From assembly GCF_004364635.1 (NCBI RefSeq), contig NZ_SOAX01000005.1, positions 208,714-255,639 of the forward strand: 46,926 bases of DNA. Direction: 5' to 3'. Below, one piece after another: positions 25,447 through 34,253 of this stretch. Under the pieces are notes generated by a model. That model saw only the letters and a list, made by a program, of their open reading frames with translations, had not been told where the DNA came from and made no database searches. The translations under genes were made by a program, and so were the position numbers. The DNA is from Halospina denitrificans (lineage in GTDB: Bacteria > Pseudomonadota > Gammaproteobacteria > Pseudomonadales > Oleiphilaceae). Within the stretch, counting starts at the first letter, position 1; the number at the start of each line of letters is the position of its first letter.

Positions 25447-26454
25447 ATGCGTATGACGCTGAATCACCTTATCTATCGGCTTTCGCGGACCGTCGGTGCT
25501 CACCACGTTGTACGGTACCTGGCCCGCGATCATCCTCGGATATTCATGTACCACCGGATTACTGAGTACGCCCATCCGGGAGCAATTGACCAGGCGAGCC
25601 TTCGACAGCACATGCGTTTGATCCGGCAGCATTTCAACCCGGTGCCCTTGCCGGAACTGATAGATGCCCATAATCGTGGTGAAACCATTCCTCACGCAGT
25701 TGCAGTTACCTTTGACGATGGCTACCGGGACTTCTACGACCTGGCCATGCCCGTGCTGCGGGAGGAAGGGATCCCTGCAACGCTCTTTGTTACGACTGGA
25801 TTTGCCGACGGCAATCTCTGGCTATGGCCCGATAAGCTCCGTTATTGCTTTGAGTGCACCCGTGAACCGAAACTTGAACTTCCCGGCTATGAGACGACGC
25901 TGGACACGGCAACGGCGCGGTATAGGGCGTGGGAGTGTCTTGCGGATCAATGCTTACTGGTTGGCAATGACGAGAAACATCAGCTTATTGAGCAGGTCGC
26001 CGATGCGCTGAACGTAGGCTTACCCGTTACACCGCCAGAGCGTTATGCGGGGATGAGCTGGGATGACATCCGTGTGGCTTCAGCGGAAGGGGTTGACCTT
26101 GGCAGCCATACGGTTTCGCACCCAACCCTTACAAGCCTGCCCATGCAGGATGTGGCATACGAGTTGGAAAGCTCTAAAGAGCGCATCAGTGCTGAAACGG
26201 GCCAGGCGGTAAGGGGATTCTGTTACCCGAACGGGAAGCCTGGCGACTTTGACAGGGCTACCAAGGCAGCTATCAGAGATGCGGGCTACGATTTTGCAGT
26301 CGCAGCTTACCCAGGCCTCCGCCCATTAGATGACTTGTGGGCAATTAGGCGATATTCAGCAAGTGCGAACCTGGCGGTATTCGAGAAGGCGTTATTCGGT
26401 TTCACGTACGTTGGTATGAAGGGTGCTTTACACATGGGTGGCAAGAGTTATTAG
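25447..26454 (+). CDS. Polysaccharide deacetylase family protein (CE4)
   Basis: The product is 335 aa. The NodB-domain motif AVTFDDGYRDFYD lies near residue 88 and the zinc site DLGSHTVSHPTL near residue 218. GFCYPNGKPGDF is the later catalytic-base region. No signal peptide is seen, so it may act on a lipid-linked intermediate in the cytoplasm or have been annotated by fold only. It is the second deacetylase of the locus, the other being at 12034. GGGGG stands just before ATG 25447. A 219-base non-coding stretch follows, in which I see no clear gene. Confidence 0.87.
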   Translation: MRMTLNHLIYRLSRTVGAHHVVRYLARDHPRIFMYHRITEYAHPGAIDQASLRQHMRLIRQHFNPVPLPELIDAHNRGETIPHAVAVTFDDGYRDFYDLAMPVLREEGIPATLFVTTGFADGNLWLWPDKLRYCFECTREPKLELPGYETTLDTATARYRAWECLADQCLLVGNDEKHQLIEQVADALNVGLPVTPPERYAGMSWDDIRVASAEGVDLGSHTVSHPTLTSLPMQDVAYELESSKERISAETGQAVRGFCYPNGKPGDFDRATKAAIRDAGYDFAVAAYPGLRPLDDLWAIRRYSASANLAVFEKALFGFTYVGMKGALHMGGKSY

Positions 26455-26673
26455 TTGGTTTCTGCATCGGGCTTTTACTGTTCAAAGCCTCCAGCCTTTG
26501 CCGGTTGACTACAACTTAAGGGATTATACTCCGATTTAACCTATCTTGGTTGATCCGGTCTTACACGAAACGATACGCCATGATAACGAAGTGAAACGAA
26601 AAATAGTGTCAAACGGTAGGATGCAAATGTATCGTCGGTAAGGCATTCAAGATCACTTAGAAGGTCCGAAACT

Positions 26674-27699
26674 ATGATGACTATGAAACCGAAGGCCCGG
26701 CGGTCTAGCTGGCTGATTTTATCCGTGCTTTTGCCTCTGAGCTTTTCAGCGTATGGCAATCCGAGCATTGAGCGCGTAGAGAATGACGAGAGCAGGGTAA
26801 CACTCAAAGGCGACGGATTCGGGACACATGATCTAGAGGTGTCTGTTCTAGACGCCGTGGATAACCGCATGGCGACTGAGGGGAACAACTTCAGTGCTAG
26901 CCTGAAATATGACGGATTTTGGAATGAACTGGGAAGCCCGTGGGCTGATCCGTTGACGCGGGCGGAACATGATGGGCCATTGGACCATAAGGATAACAAA
27001 ATATACTCCGCCAAAAGTAAATCGTATAATGGGTGGCCAAGTATCATGGACGATAAAACCAACCGTTCTTTATATGTTTCATGGTGGTTCAAACCATCCG
27101 AAAGTCCAGCAAGTTCAGGCGGTTCTAATAAATTTATAAGAATATGGGATGATTCGGATGGTGAGCACACAAGAATCTCTTGGACACAAATGCACCTAAC
27201 GTATGGTAGTGGGGATCCTGACTGGAATGGTTGGGAAGGCGAGGTCGGCCAGTGGAACTTAATGGAGATTTACGTGGACAGTGACGCTGGATCGGTTCAG
27301 ACTTGGGTTAATGGCAAATTGACGCACGACGTTAACGACTTTAAAAAGGCTGAATCTGAAAAAGGACTTAATATCGACATTATTGGATTTGATGCAAGTT
27401 CTGCCGAGGATTATCCAGATATAGGAATTGAATTAGATGAGATTTATTTCTCATCGTCAAGAGAACGGGTAGTTGTATCCAGAAAAGAGGTTTGGGATGA
27501 GGCTCGGAAAGACCATCATGCAGTCTTGCCGATAACTTGGGGAAAGAGCGAAATTGAAGTCGAAGTTCCGGATATAATTTCAGAAAATATCAATAAGTAT
27601 TACTTCTACGTCGTCGATCAGATGGGAAATGCAAATGACGAAGGTGTTAGTGTCTGTAACGATTGTCCAGAGACCGTGAGGAACTTAACAGTAGAATAG
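26674..27699 (+). CDS. Secreted protein with IPT/TIG-like and concanavalin-like lectin regions
   Basis: The product is 341 aa. A signal peptide (SSWLILSVLLPLSFSAYG) is followed by an IPT/TIG-like strand pattern (SIERVENDESRVTLKGDGFG). The middle has lectin/laminin-G-like strands (LYVSWWFKPSE, FIRIWDDSDGEHTRISW, QWNLMEIYVDSDAGSVQTWVNG, IELDEIYFSSS), resembling domains found in polysaccharide lyases and glycan-binding proteins. No exact family is recognised. Cysteines occur only near the C-terminus (VCNDCPE). It sits among cytoplasmic glycosyltransferase genes, so a periplasmic or surface role in binding or trimming the same polysaccharide is likely. Confidence 0.7.
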   Translation: MMTMKPKARRSSWLILSVLLPLSFSAYGNPSIERVENDESRVTLKGDGFGTHDLEVSVLDAVDNRMATEGNNFSASLKYDGFWNELGSPWADPLTRAEHDGPLDHKDNKIYSAKSKSYNGWPSIMDDKTNRSLYVSWWFKPSESPASSGGSNKFIRIWDDSDGEHTRISWTQMHLTYGSGDPDWNGWEGEVGQWNLMEIYVDSDAGSVQTWVNGKLTHDVNDFKKAESEKGLNIDIIGFDASSAEDYPDIGIELDEIYFSSSRERVVVSRKEVWDEARKDHHAVLPITWGKSEIEVEVPDIISENINKYYFYVVDQMGNANDEGVSVCNDCPETVRNLTVE

Positions 27700-28310
27700 T
27701 GGTTAATTGAGTCTGAAGATCAACGCTTGTTTTATGCATTGGTCACGCCATTTCAGCCCCTTATAGTCGGGAAACTCCGGTCATGGGTCGGGCTGAGATG
27801 GCGTGATTCCGTCCTATTCATTAGCTTGTATCCCCAAGAGATAGTGAACCTCTGAAAACCCCTTGCATTTGCGACAATAGCATCAGAGCTACCATTCTGG
27901 AAGGCCTTCAAGGCTTCAGCCAGATCGGTAATCTCCCCCCTCGAAAACTGCCTGAAAGCAGCGATCTCGCCAGGGCAAATAAGATCAAATCCAGTGTTCG
28001 GGTGAAGGAAGGATGGCCACACGTTCCGCACTGTCAAGCTCAGGTCGGTTGCGCCAATTCAAAGATGGGATCTCGCTGCCGGACCAAAACGCCAGTCGGC
28101 GTTACCTGTTGGCTGCGCTTAGTAACATGCTTATGCTATAAGTTATCTCCCCTATAGGGAAATGTGACCGGTTTCTGCCAAAAAGGCATTAATCGGACAA
28201 AAGATGAAAAATAAACTGCGGATATATCGTTGAAATAGATCAATCTCCGGATCGAAACCGGCAAACAGCGTTCAGGCCCGGTTATCTAAAGTTTCTTTAA
28301 TGAAGTTAAG
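27700..28310. other. Intergenic stretch with repeat copy B and probable gene debris
   Basis: No convincing gene is present. A minus-strand open frame of 94 codons (27753-28037) runs across repeat B and has no recognisable family or start signal. The right half (28100-28310) is AT-rich and must hold the promoter of the polymerase gene. I see no tRNA, JUMPstart or ops element. The composition change and the repeat suggest a module boundary. Confidence 0.4.
27845..27888. repeat. Dispersed 44-base repeat, copy B
   Basis: This is the second copy of the element at 21791-21833, with the same 13 bases at the left and 19 of 20 at the right but a different centre. Its ends CTCTGA and TCAGAG form a perfect 6-base inverted pair. 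Confidence 0.55.
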
Positions 28311-29678
28311 ATGCGAGATATTCTTGTGAATAAAAGTCTGAATTCGAGCCATTCTCGGCTATTCGTTTACCTTGTATGCGTCTATATTATTGTCTGGTAT
28401 ATGCAGATCGGAAATAGATGGGAATTGCTAGGCGCTATAAGGTTCGAGTTTTTACTGGGTGCGTTCCTTAGCGCAACTGGAATCCTAGCGTTAATAAGAG
28501 ATCCACGACCCAGCTCACCGCTGAAAGCACCAGTGCTAGTATTTTTTCTAGTTGTGTTTTTTTATACATTTATTACCTACGATTTTGATGCATCTTGGAA
28601 AACGTTTTATGAAAATTTTGTAAAGTTTTCAATGCTTGCGGTTTTTCTATCGGCTTTCGTGCGTAATTCATGGGCCTTAAAAATGACGATAGGAGCCTTT
28701 CTGTTAGCGATGCTAAAAATTACCAGTGAGGGATTTATCGGGCTGGTGAATGGTGGTCTCGTATGGGAAAGCCAGGGAGTTCCGAGGCTGCATGGTTCGA
28801 CGTTAATGTATCGACATCCGAATTCCTTCAGTGGTTTAGCGGTTGGGTGTATTCCTTTTATCTATTATTTATTCCCAATAGCGAATAAACTGCAAAAGGC
28901 TGCTTTAGCAGCTCTGTTGATATTTAGCGCCGTAGTAATTATTTTTACTGGGTCAAGAACTGGTTATGTTGCTACAGGGCTCCTTATTTTTTATTTCTGG
29001 TGGGAAAAACCAGGATCGGGGAAGGTAAAATATATTTTACTGGGAACTATCGGAATTCTAGTATCGCTGCCACTTATACCTCAGGAATACATTGGACGAT
29101 TTATATCTATATTTACCTTGGAAGAAGCTGAAGGTAGTTCGGCAGAAGCAAGGATAACGATCATTAAGGATGCACTCCAAGTGTTTGTGAATTATCCGTG
29201 GGGTGTTGGTGTTGGCGCATTCCCGGAAGTTAGAATGAGTATGTTCGGTCGCTTTCAGGATACTCACAATCTCTACCTTGAGCTTTTAACGAATATGTCG
29301 ATTTTTGGACTATTCGCTTTTTTCTTTTTGATATATAGAATATTAAAAACGAACGCTGCTTTACAACGAAAGCTTCTTCCTTTGGTATCAGAAGGGGACT
29401 CTCAATGTGAGTTCCTTCATCAACTCTCCAAAGCAATCGTAGGTTTTGTCCTAGCGCGATTGTTTCTAGGACTATTTGGAATGGATACATATGAAATCTA
29501 TTGGTGGTTTGCAGTAGGTTTCACCATCGCTTTATATAGAACTGTAGAGAGTATTCGAACTGAAGATGCGCTTAGTGAAAATAGCAAGTTGGAAACGGAT
29601 GCTCCCGTAAGGGTTAAAGATAAATCCCAGCTTGGCTTTTTTCCGAACGGCGCCGATGGTTACAGCAGGAGGCGGTGA
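28311..29678 (+). CDS. wzy: O-antigen ligase/polymerase family protein (Wzy-like)
   Basis: The product is 455 aa. It is highly hydrophobic with roughly a dozen membrane helices and a large periplasmic loop. Wzy_C/RfaL-type motifs are present: HGSTLMYRHPNSFSG, IFTGSRTGYVATGLLIF and QDTHNLYLELLTNMSIFGL. It is the best candidate for the polymerase that joins repeat units on the periplasmic side. The soluble C-terminus is charged. It is the only Wzy candidate in the window. Confidence 0.85.
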   Translation: MRDILVNKSLNSSHSRLFVYLVCVYIIVWYMQIGNRWELLGAIRFEFLLGAFLSATGILALIRDPRPSSPLKAPVLVFFLVVFFYTFITYDFDASWKTFYENFVKFSMLAVFLSAFVRNSWALKMTIGAFLLAMLKITSEGFIGLVNGGLVWESQGVPRLHGSTLMYRHPNSFSGLAVGCIPFIYYLFPIANKLQKAALAALLIFSAVVIIFTGSRTGYVATGLLIFYFWWEKPGSGKVKYILLGTIGILVSLPLIPQEYIGRFISIFTLEEAEGSSAEARITIIKDALQVFVNYPWGVGVGAFPEVRMSMFGRFQDTHNLYLELLTNMSIFGLFAFFFLIYRILKTNAALQRKLLPLVSEGDSQCEFLHQLSKAIVGFVLARLFLGLFGMDTYEIYWWFAVGFTIALYRTVESIRTEDALSENSKLETDAPVRVKDKSQLGFFPNGADGYSRRR

Positions 29679-29964
29679 TGTGGAGTGCGGTCCGCATTGT
29701 CCCCTGGAGTAATAGCTCTTAACTTATGTCCACAAATAACATTACCGATCAGTGTTTTCAGCATTTATTAAACTCGACGAAATTGAGAAAAAGGTGGACA
29801 GCGAGACTGAGGTTAATCACTGAGTTTCGTTTGTTTCTATATTCTTGCTCGATGTTGGCATTCAAACCTTGGTTATTCAGAATTTTCTTAATCGGAATAC
29901 AGGGCAATTTAAAAAATAGAATATCCTCTGGTTGGACGTAATTATCGTGTTCAGGGAGTAATAT
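29679..29964. other. Gap with possible gene remnant
   Basis: ATG at 29678 overlaps the polymerase stop and reads 14 codons (MWSAVRIVPWSNSS) before a stop. A separate ATG at 29726 opens 71 codons to 29941 with a hydrophobic middle (LFLYSCSMLAFKPWLFRIFL). Neither has a family I recognise. They may be pieces of a broken gene. Confidence 0.25.
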
Positions 29965-30972
29965 TTGAACTATCCGGGTGAAAGCATCGTACTCCACCTA
30001 AATAATTCACCATTTTCAACACGTGCATGGCGGGAGAATTGGTGGAAAGAGTGGGGGAGTGATATTGAAGGACAACGAGTTGTAGGTGAACGTTCCTGTG
30101 AAAGTATTTTCTACTTGCATCGTTACCAGTGGAGATATCTTCCGATTAAATCATTACAATTTATTGGAACCGGAGATCGCTGTCTAAGTACCCCGAGAGC
30201 GGAGTATCTTGCGCTACCATCTGACGCTAATGTTGGCTTATTAGACTCGCTGTTTGAGGTTGAGTGGACGGAGGCAGTGTTTCGAGACCTTGTGGCGGGT
30301 CAGGAAAGTTATGAACTACTTCTTTTCTGGGCGCGGACCAGAGAGATGTATCTCCGCACGATACATACTGATAGTGCGTATCAGATATCTTTAAAAGGAG
30401 ATTTTTCTGGTTATCTTAGCCGCCTTGGTCCTAATACACGTTTAAAGCTTTATAATCGCCGTAAACGTCTAACTAGTATGGGCTCGGTTCGGGAAGAGCT
30501 CTGGTCTGTTGCGCCATTTCTGGAACTTCTGAATCAGTTCCACAGCAAGCGATGGGGGACGCCTTGTTTCAATTCTCGGAGCCTGCGCTTCCAAAGGCGA
30601 TTTCTGGCCGATATTGTCCAAGAAGGGGGCCGTCCAGAGTTACGTGTGTTGATGGTGAATGGTGAGCCTGTTTCAGGATTGTACAACCTAGTTTTGGGCG
30701 GCTGTGTCTACAATATCCAGTCTGGTTTTTTGGAGAACTATGGAAAAGATATCGCTTTAGGTACTTTGCACCTGGGTTACGCTCTTGAGGACGCTTTTGC
30801 GTGCCAAGGGCCAGCTTGGTTCGATCTCTTGGCGGGCCAAGGGAAGAATACTGATTATAAACGTCATCTGGCTACACACGAGACACCGCTTGTCTCTTTG
30901 ATGATTGTTCGTCATCCGTTTTACCGATTCATGTATAGGATGCTCGACTGGTGGAAATCATTTCGGTTCTAG
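29965..30972 (+). CDS. GNAT-family acyltransferase, CelD/BcsL type
   Basis: The product is 335 aa. The pattern is that of Acetyltransf_6 (CelD/FemAB-like): WRENWWKEWG near the start, YLSRLGPNTRLKLYNRRKRL near residue 150, and FHSKRWG. The C-terminal GNAT half includes LRVLMVNGEPVSGLYNLVLGGCVYNIQSGF and WFDLLAGQGKNTDYKRHLA. It may acylate or aminoacylate a sugar of the repeat. The start is TTG 29965 with GGGAG six bases upstream. The XrtA-linked FemAB protein (TIGR03019 from memory) is a related but distinct alternative. Confidence 0.8.
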   Translation: MNYPGESIVLHLNNSPFSTRAWRENWWKEWGSDIEGQRVVGERSCESIFYLHRYQWRYLPIKSLQFIGTGDRCLSTPRAEYLALPSDANVGLLDSLFEVEWTEAVFRDLVAGQESYELLLFWARTREMYLRTIHTDSAYQISLKGDFSGYLSRLGPNTRLKLYNRRKRLTSMGSVREELWSVAPFLELLNQFHSKRWGTPCFNSRSLRFQRRFLADIVQEGGRPELRVLMVNGEPVSGLYNLVLGGCVYNIQSGFLENYGKDIALGTLHLGYALEDAFACQGPAWFDLLAGQGKNTDYKRHLATHETPLVSLMIVRHPFYRFMYRMLDWWKSFRF

Positions 30973-31016
30973 GTTTTCGCAAAAGGAGAGCTGATTTGTC
31001 TTGATGATGGAGTAGT

Positions 31017-31142
31017 GTGTTAGTAATTAAGAAATTTTTTAAAGGCTCGATCAGTGAACGCTGGAGGATTGGGGCGTTCACTGGTCTTCTTGGTTACACG
31101 ATCTGCAGTTATTATGGAAACCTAGGTATAAGTTATCAATAA
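31017..31142 (+). CDS. Possible small protein of 41 aa
   Basis: GTG 31017, with TGGAG close upstream, opens 41 codons: basic at the start (IKKFFKGSISERWR), then a short hydrophobic part (IGAFTGLLGYTIC). No family is recognised. An inverted repeat lies within it. It may equally be debris. Confidence 0.25.
   Translation: MLVIKKFFKGSISERWRIGAFTGLLGYTICSYYGNLGISYQ
31052..31083. repeat. 10-bp inverted repeat
   Basis: CAGTGAACGC (31052-31061) pairs perfectly with GCGTTCACTG (31074-31083) across 12 bases. There is no T run, so it is not a typical terminator. It could be a protein-binding site or RNA hairpin upstream of the GT4 at 31196. Confidence 0.5.
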
Positions 31143-31195
31143 GAATAGAATTTTCCGCTGTTTGTTATTTTTGGACGGTAAAAAGGTTATAAAGT

Positions 31196-32395
31196 GTGAA
31201 ATATAAAGGCCGTGTAGCAGTTTACTGTGATTGCAATTCACGGGGCGGGGTCTGGGCCTATACGGTTCGTCTCCTAGCTCTTTTGAAGGATAAAGGTCAT
31301 GAAGCGCTTCTGATTTCACATCCGGCACGCTGTGCCCGGGAAGAGGAATTACTAGCAACTATGCAGCGTGATGCCAGTCAATCACTCTTGGTTTCCCGCG
31401 AAATACCGCCAAGTAAGAGCATCTCAGTTATATCAAAATATCTGGTTGACAAAAAAGTAGAGTATTTCATTCCTAATTATCGCCGAATATCGTACAGCGC
31501 GGCCGCATTTACCCGAAAAAAAACTCGGATTAAAATAATTGGCGTTTGTCATAACGATCATGAAAGTTATTACTCTGTATTAATATATTATCAATCGATA
31601 ATCTCCATCTTCATATGCGCCTCTACGAAAACATATAAAACCTTATGGCATCTATTACGTCCGCCTTATCGGCCTAAGGTTCGACTTATCCCCCATTTTG
31701 TTAATGTGCCACCTTTAAAAGGCGCGAAGTATCAATCGAATCCCTTTCGTGTTATATATCATGGCCGGTTACAGGAAGAGCAAAAGCATTGCTCCTACAT
31801 GATCGAGGTTGCCAAGCGGGTTTGTGATAAAAACGGGCGTGTCGAATTTCTATTAGTTGGTGACGGAGAAGACATTTCCGAGTATCTGGCCCGAATACAG
31901 AAATATAAGCTCAAGGGTAAGGTGCATATAAAGCCGAGTTTACCCTGGAATGAGCTAGAGGAACTATTAAGCCAATGCCAACTCGGAATTTTGACTTCGT
32001 CTTATGAAGGTTTCTGTTACGGAGCCGCAGAGGCTTTGGCTATGGGTCTGCCGGTGGCTGCTTTTGACTGTGGCGATGTTATTTCGGATTTTCTCCGTGA
32101 CGGATATAACGGGCGGGTGGTGCCTTGGGGTGATGTTGAAGCGCTGTCCAATTGGATACTCAACCTCGTCGACAATGAGGCCATGTGGAATGAATATTCA
32201 AAAAATGCTTACACTGCGGCACGGGATAAGTTTTCTTACAAAATAATCTCGGAGTTGTACATTGAAGCGTTGGAATCTTGCGAGGAGACAACGGAAAAGT
32301 GGCCTGTATTCCGGCCTACTTTTATTCCTGAGAAGGGGAAATCGATTAGATCGTTTGTAGACAGAAAGGGGTTGCAGTTGGGGTTCTGGTCGTGA
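31196..32395 (+). CDS. Family 4 glycosyltransferase
   Basis: The product is 399 aa. The N-terminus has the SRGGVWAYTVRLLALLKDKGH loop. The donor domain has RVIYHGRLQEEQKH, FLLVGDGED and the EX7E motif EGFCYGAAE near residue 271, then ALAMGLPVAAFDCGD. AT-rich. The start is GTG 31196 with AAGG upstream. The stop overlaps the next gene start as GTGA, indicating co-translation with the GT2. Confidence 0.9.
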   Translation: MKYKGRVAVYCDCNSRGGVWAYTVRLLALLKDKGHEALLISHPARCAREEELLATMQRDASQSLLVSREIPPSKSISVISKYLVDKKVEYFIPNYRRISYSAAAFTRKKTRIKIIGVCHNDHESYYSVLIYYQSIISIFICASTKTYKTLWHLLRPPYRPKVRLIPHFVNVPPLKGAKYQSNPFRVIYHGRLQEEQKHCSYMIEVAKRVCDKNGRVEFLLVGDGEDISEYLARIQKYKLKGKVHIKPSLPWNELEELLSQCQLGILTSSYEGFCYGAAEALAMGLPVAAFDCGDVISDFLRDGYNGRVVPWGDVEALSNWILNLVDNEAMWNEYSKNAYTAARDKFSYKIISELYIEALESCEETTEKWPVFRPTFIPEKGKSIRSFVDRKGLQLGFWS

Positions 32396-33315
32396 GTGAC
32401 AAAGGATTGGTTTCGGTCATTATGCCGGCCTACAATGCCGAGGCGAACATCGAGGAGGCATGCTGTTCGGTTCTGGGTCAGACTTACAAACATATTGAGC
32501 TTCTGGTTATTGATGATGGTTCATCGGACGGTACCGTAAGGATTTTGGAGAGGCTTCAAGAGTCTGATCAAAGGCTTAAATTCCATACCATTGGCAACAG
32601 TGGCGTATCCACCGCTCGGAATTTCGGAATTAATAAGGCAAATGGGACCTACATCGGCTTTCTGGACGCTGATGACATGTATCATCCGGAAAAGATACAA
32701 AAACAGGTGAATTTCCTTGATTCACGAGCCTGCGATGCCGTGGTGACTGGTATACAGCGTTTTATGGATGCCAGTAGTGAGAGACAGTGGCTGTCCAGGT
32801 CTTTTCCGCCTGACCTTGGGGAAAATGCTAGATTCGAACTGACCTATAACCTACCCACGAATCAATATGTGCTTTTTAATACCGTACTGGCGAAGCGGTA
32901 CGTTTTTGAGATGGGAGAGCTTTATGAGCCGGGCTTGAAAACCGGAGAGGATTGGGATCTGTGGATAAAGTTATCCAGGCATTTCCGTTTTGAAGGCCTT
33001 GCCGAACCGCTTTTTTTCTACAGGAAACACGAAACAAGTTCCTCGGCGGCGTATCGGGAGACGATGACGCTTAACGCTCACCTTTCGATTCTCAATCATG
33101 CCGTAACTCCAGGCGACAGCAAGAGCCGGATTAGAAGGCGAGTGCGCTCGAAATACCTTGAATTTTTGAATAATGCTCTTTTTAAAGGCGCTTATGGTGA
33201 TGCGGCCATCATTGCTCTTAAGGGCTGCCTATTGGTTGGGATTTTCCTGGATGGCCGTTTTTACGAAATACTGAAAGATCGTCTTGCAGAAAAACTCGGA
33301 TCACAGCGAGGCTGA
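32392..33315 (+). CDS. Family 2 glycosyltransferase
   Basis: The product is 307 aa. GT-A signature: LVSVIMPAYNAEANIEEA, LLVIDDGSSDGT, GFLDADDMYHPEKI (metal site, near residue 93) and KTGEDWDLWIKLSRHFRF. It closely resembles the GT2 at 24540 in layout. GTG 32392 overlaps the preceding GT4 stop. It probably adds one residue of the repeat. Confidence 0.9.
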   Translation: MSDKGLVSVIMPAYNAEANIEEACCSVLGQTYKHIELLVIDDGSSDGTVRILERLQESDQRLKFHTIGNSGVSTARNFGINKANGTYIGFLDADDMYHPEKIQKQVNFLDSRACDAVVTGIQRFMDASSERQWLSRSFPPDLGENARFELTYNLPTNQYVLFNTVLAKRYVFEMGELYEPGLKTGEDWDLWIKLSRHFRFEGLAEPLFFYRKHETSSSAAYRETMTLNAHLSILNHAVTPGDSKSRIRRRVRSKYLEFLNNALFKGAYGDAAIIALKGCLLVGIFLDGRFYEILKDRLAEKLGSQRG

Positions 33316-33332
33316 AAGAAAGAGGCTATTTG

Positions 33333-34253
33333 ATGGACATATCAATTCTGATTGCTACTGCCTCGCGTGATTCTTCCTTGGAAAAAGCGTTGGAAGGGAT
33401 TGCCGGATGCCGCTTTGGCGGTACGTTTGAAGTTCTGGTTGCGGACAACGCCGTGAGGTCTGAGACTCAACAAATTTGTGAGCGCTTCAAGCGCCGGCTC
33501 AACGTCAGCTACGTTGAGGCGCCATTACCGGGGAAGAATCATGCTATGAACAGGCTATTACCTCTTGCCAGGGGAGGCCTTTTCGTATTTGGGGACGATG
33601 ACATCATCGCGAGTCTTGATTGGCTTCAGAAGCTCTACGATGGTGCGCAGCGTCACCCTGATGTGACGCTCTTTGGCGGCCGGACACTCCCCAAAATTGG
33701 TGACGAACTGAGTATTCCGGATCACCCAATGGTGGAGAAGTTTGTTAACGCCGGTAATTGGGAAAAACCCGAAGGACCAATAGAAAACCATCAAGTGCTT
33801 GGCACTAATATGATGGTCAGAAGGGAGGTGTTTGATCAGGGGCTGAGATTCAATGGAGATGTCGGGCCCAAAGGTAAAGATTACATGATGGGGAGCGAAA
33901 CGGAGCTCAACCAGCGTTTGTTTTTCTATGGGTATTCAGCAGTCTACTTGCCTGATGCTGTGGTTTGGCACCTGGTGCGTCAGGAACAGACGGAAGCAGA
34001 GTGGTGGCTTAAGCGGATGCAACGTCGGGGACGGGGGAGCGTGCTTTTATATCCAGTTCCTGAAATTCCACGCTTTTTGGGGGCGCCCCGTTTTTTGTAT
34101 AAAAAGTTGCTTGGCGCGTGGCTGAAGATGTTGCTGTACAAGCTAAAGGGCCCATGGAAAAGCTACGTTGACTACCGATCTGATTACTTGTTCAGCAAAG
34201 GCATTATCCAACAATACCGGATTGATTTTCGGGGGGAGCGCAAAGATCCATGA
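33333..34253 (+). CDS. Family 2 glycosyltransferase, paralogue of 37623
   Basis: The product is about 306 aa. DISILIATASRDSSLEKAL, VLVADNA, PLPGKNHAMNRLL and FVFGDDDIIASLDWL (metal site) define the GT-A domain. LGTNMMVRREVF and RFLGAPRFLYKKLLGAW are also found, with small changes, in the minus-strand GT2 at 37623-38585, so the two are diverged paralogues. ATG 33333 is chosen over TTG 33330. The stop overlaps the flippase start (ATGA). Confidence 0.88.
   Translation: MDISILIATASRDSSLEKALEGIAGCRFGGTFEVLVADNAVRSETQQICERFKRRLNVSYVEAPLPGKNHAMNRLLPLARGGLFVFGDDDIIASLDWLQKLYDGAQRHPDVTLFGGRTLPKIGDELSIPDHPMVEKFVNAGNWEKPEGPIENHQVLGTNMMVRREVFDQGLRFNGDVGPKGKDYMMGSETELNQRLFFYGYSAVYLPDAVVWHLVRQEQTEAEWWLKRMQRRGRGSVLLYPVPEIPRFLGAPRFLYKKLLGAWLKMLLYKLKGPWKSYVDYRSDYLFSKGIIQQYRIDFRGERKDP

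Noticed and set aside
26505-26530. TTGACT and TATACT resembling a sigma-70 promoter before the lectin-like gene
   Set aside because: The spacer is only 14 bases, too short for a normal promoter.
27753-28037. Minus-strand frame of 94 codons
   Set aside because: It runs through repeat B, has no start signal and no recognisable family.
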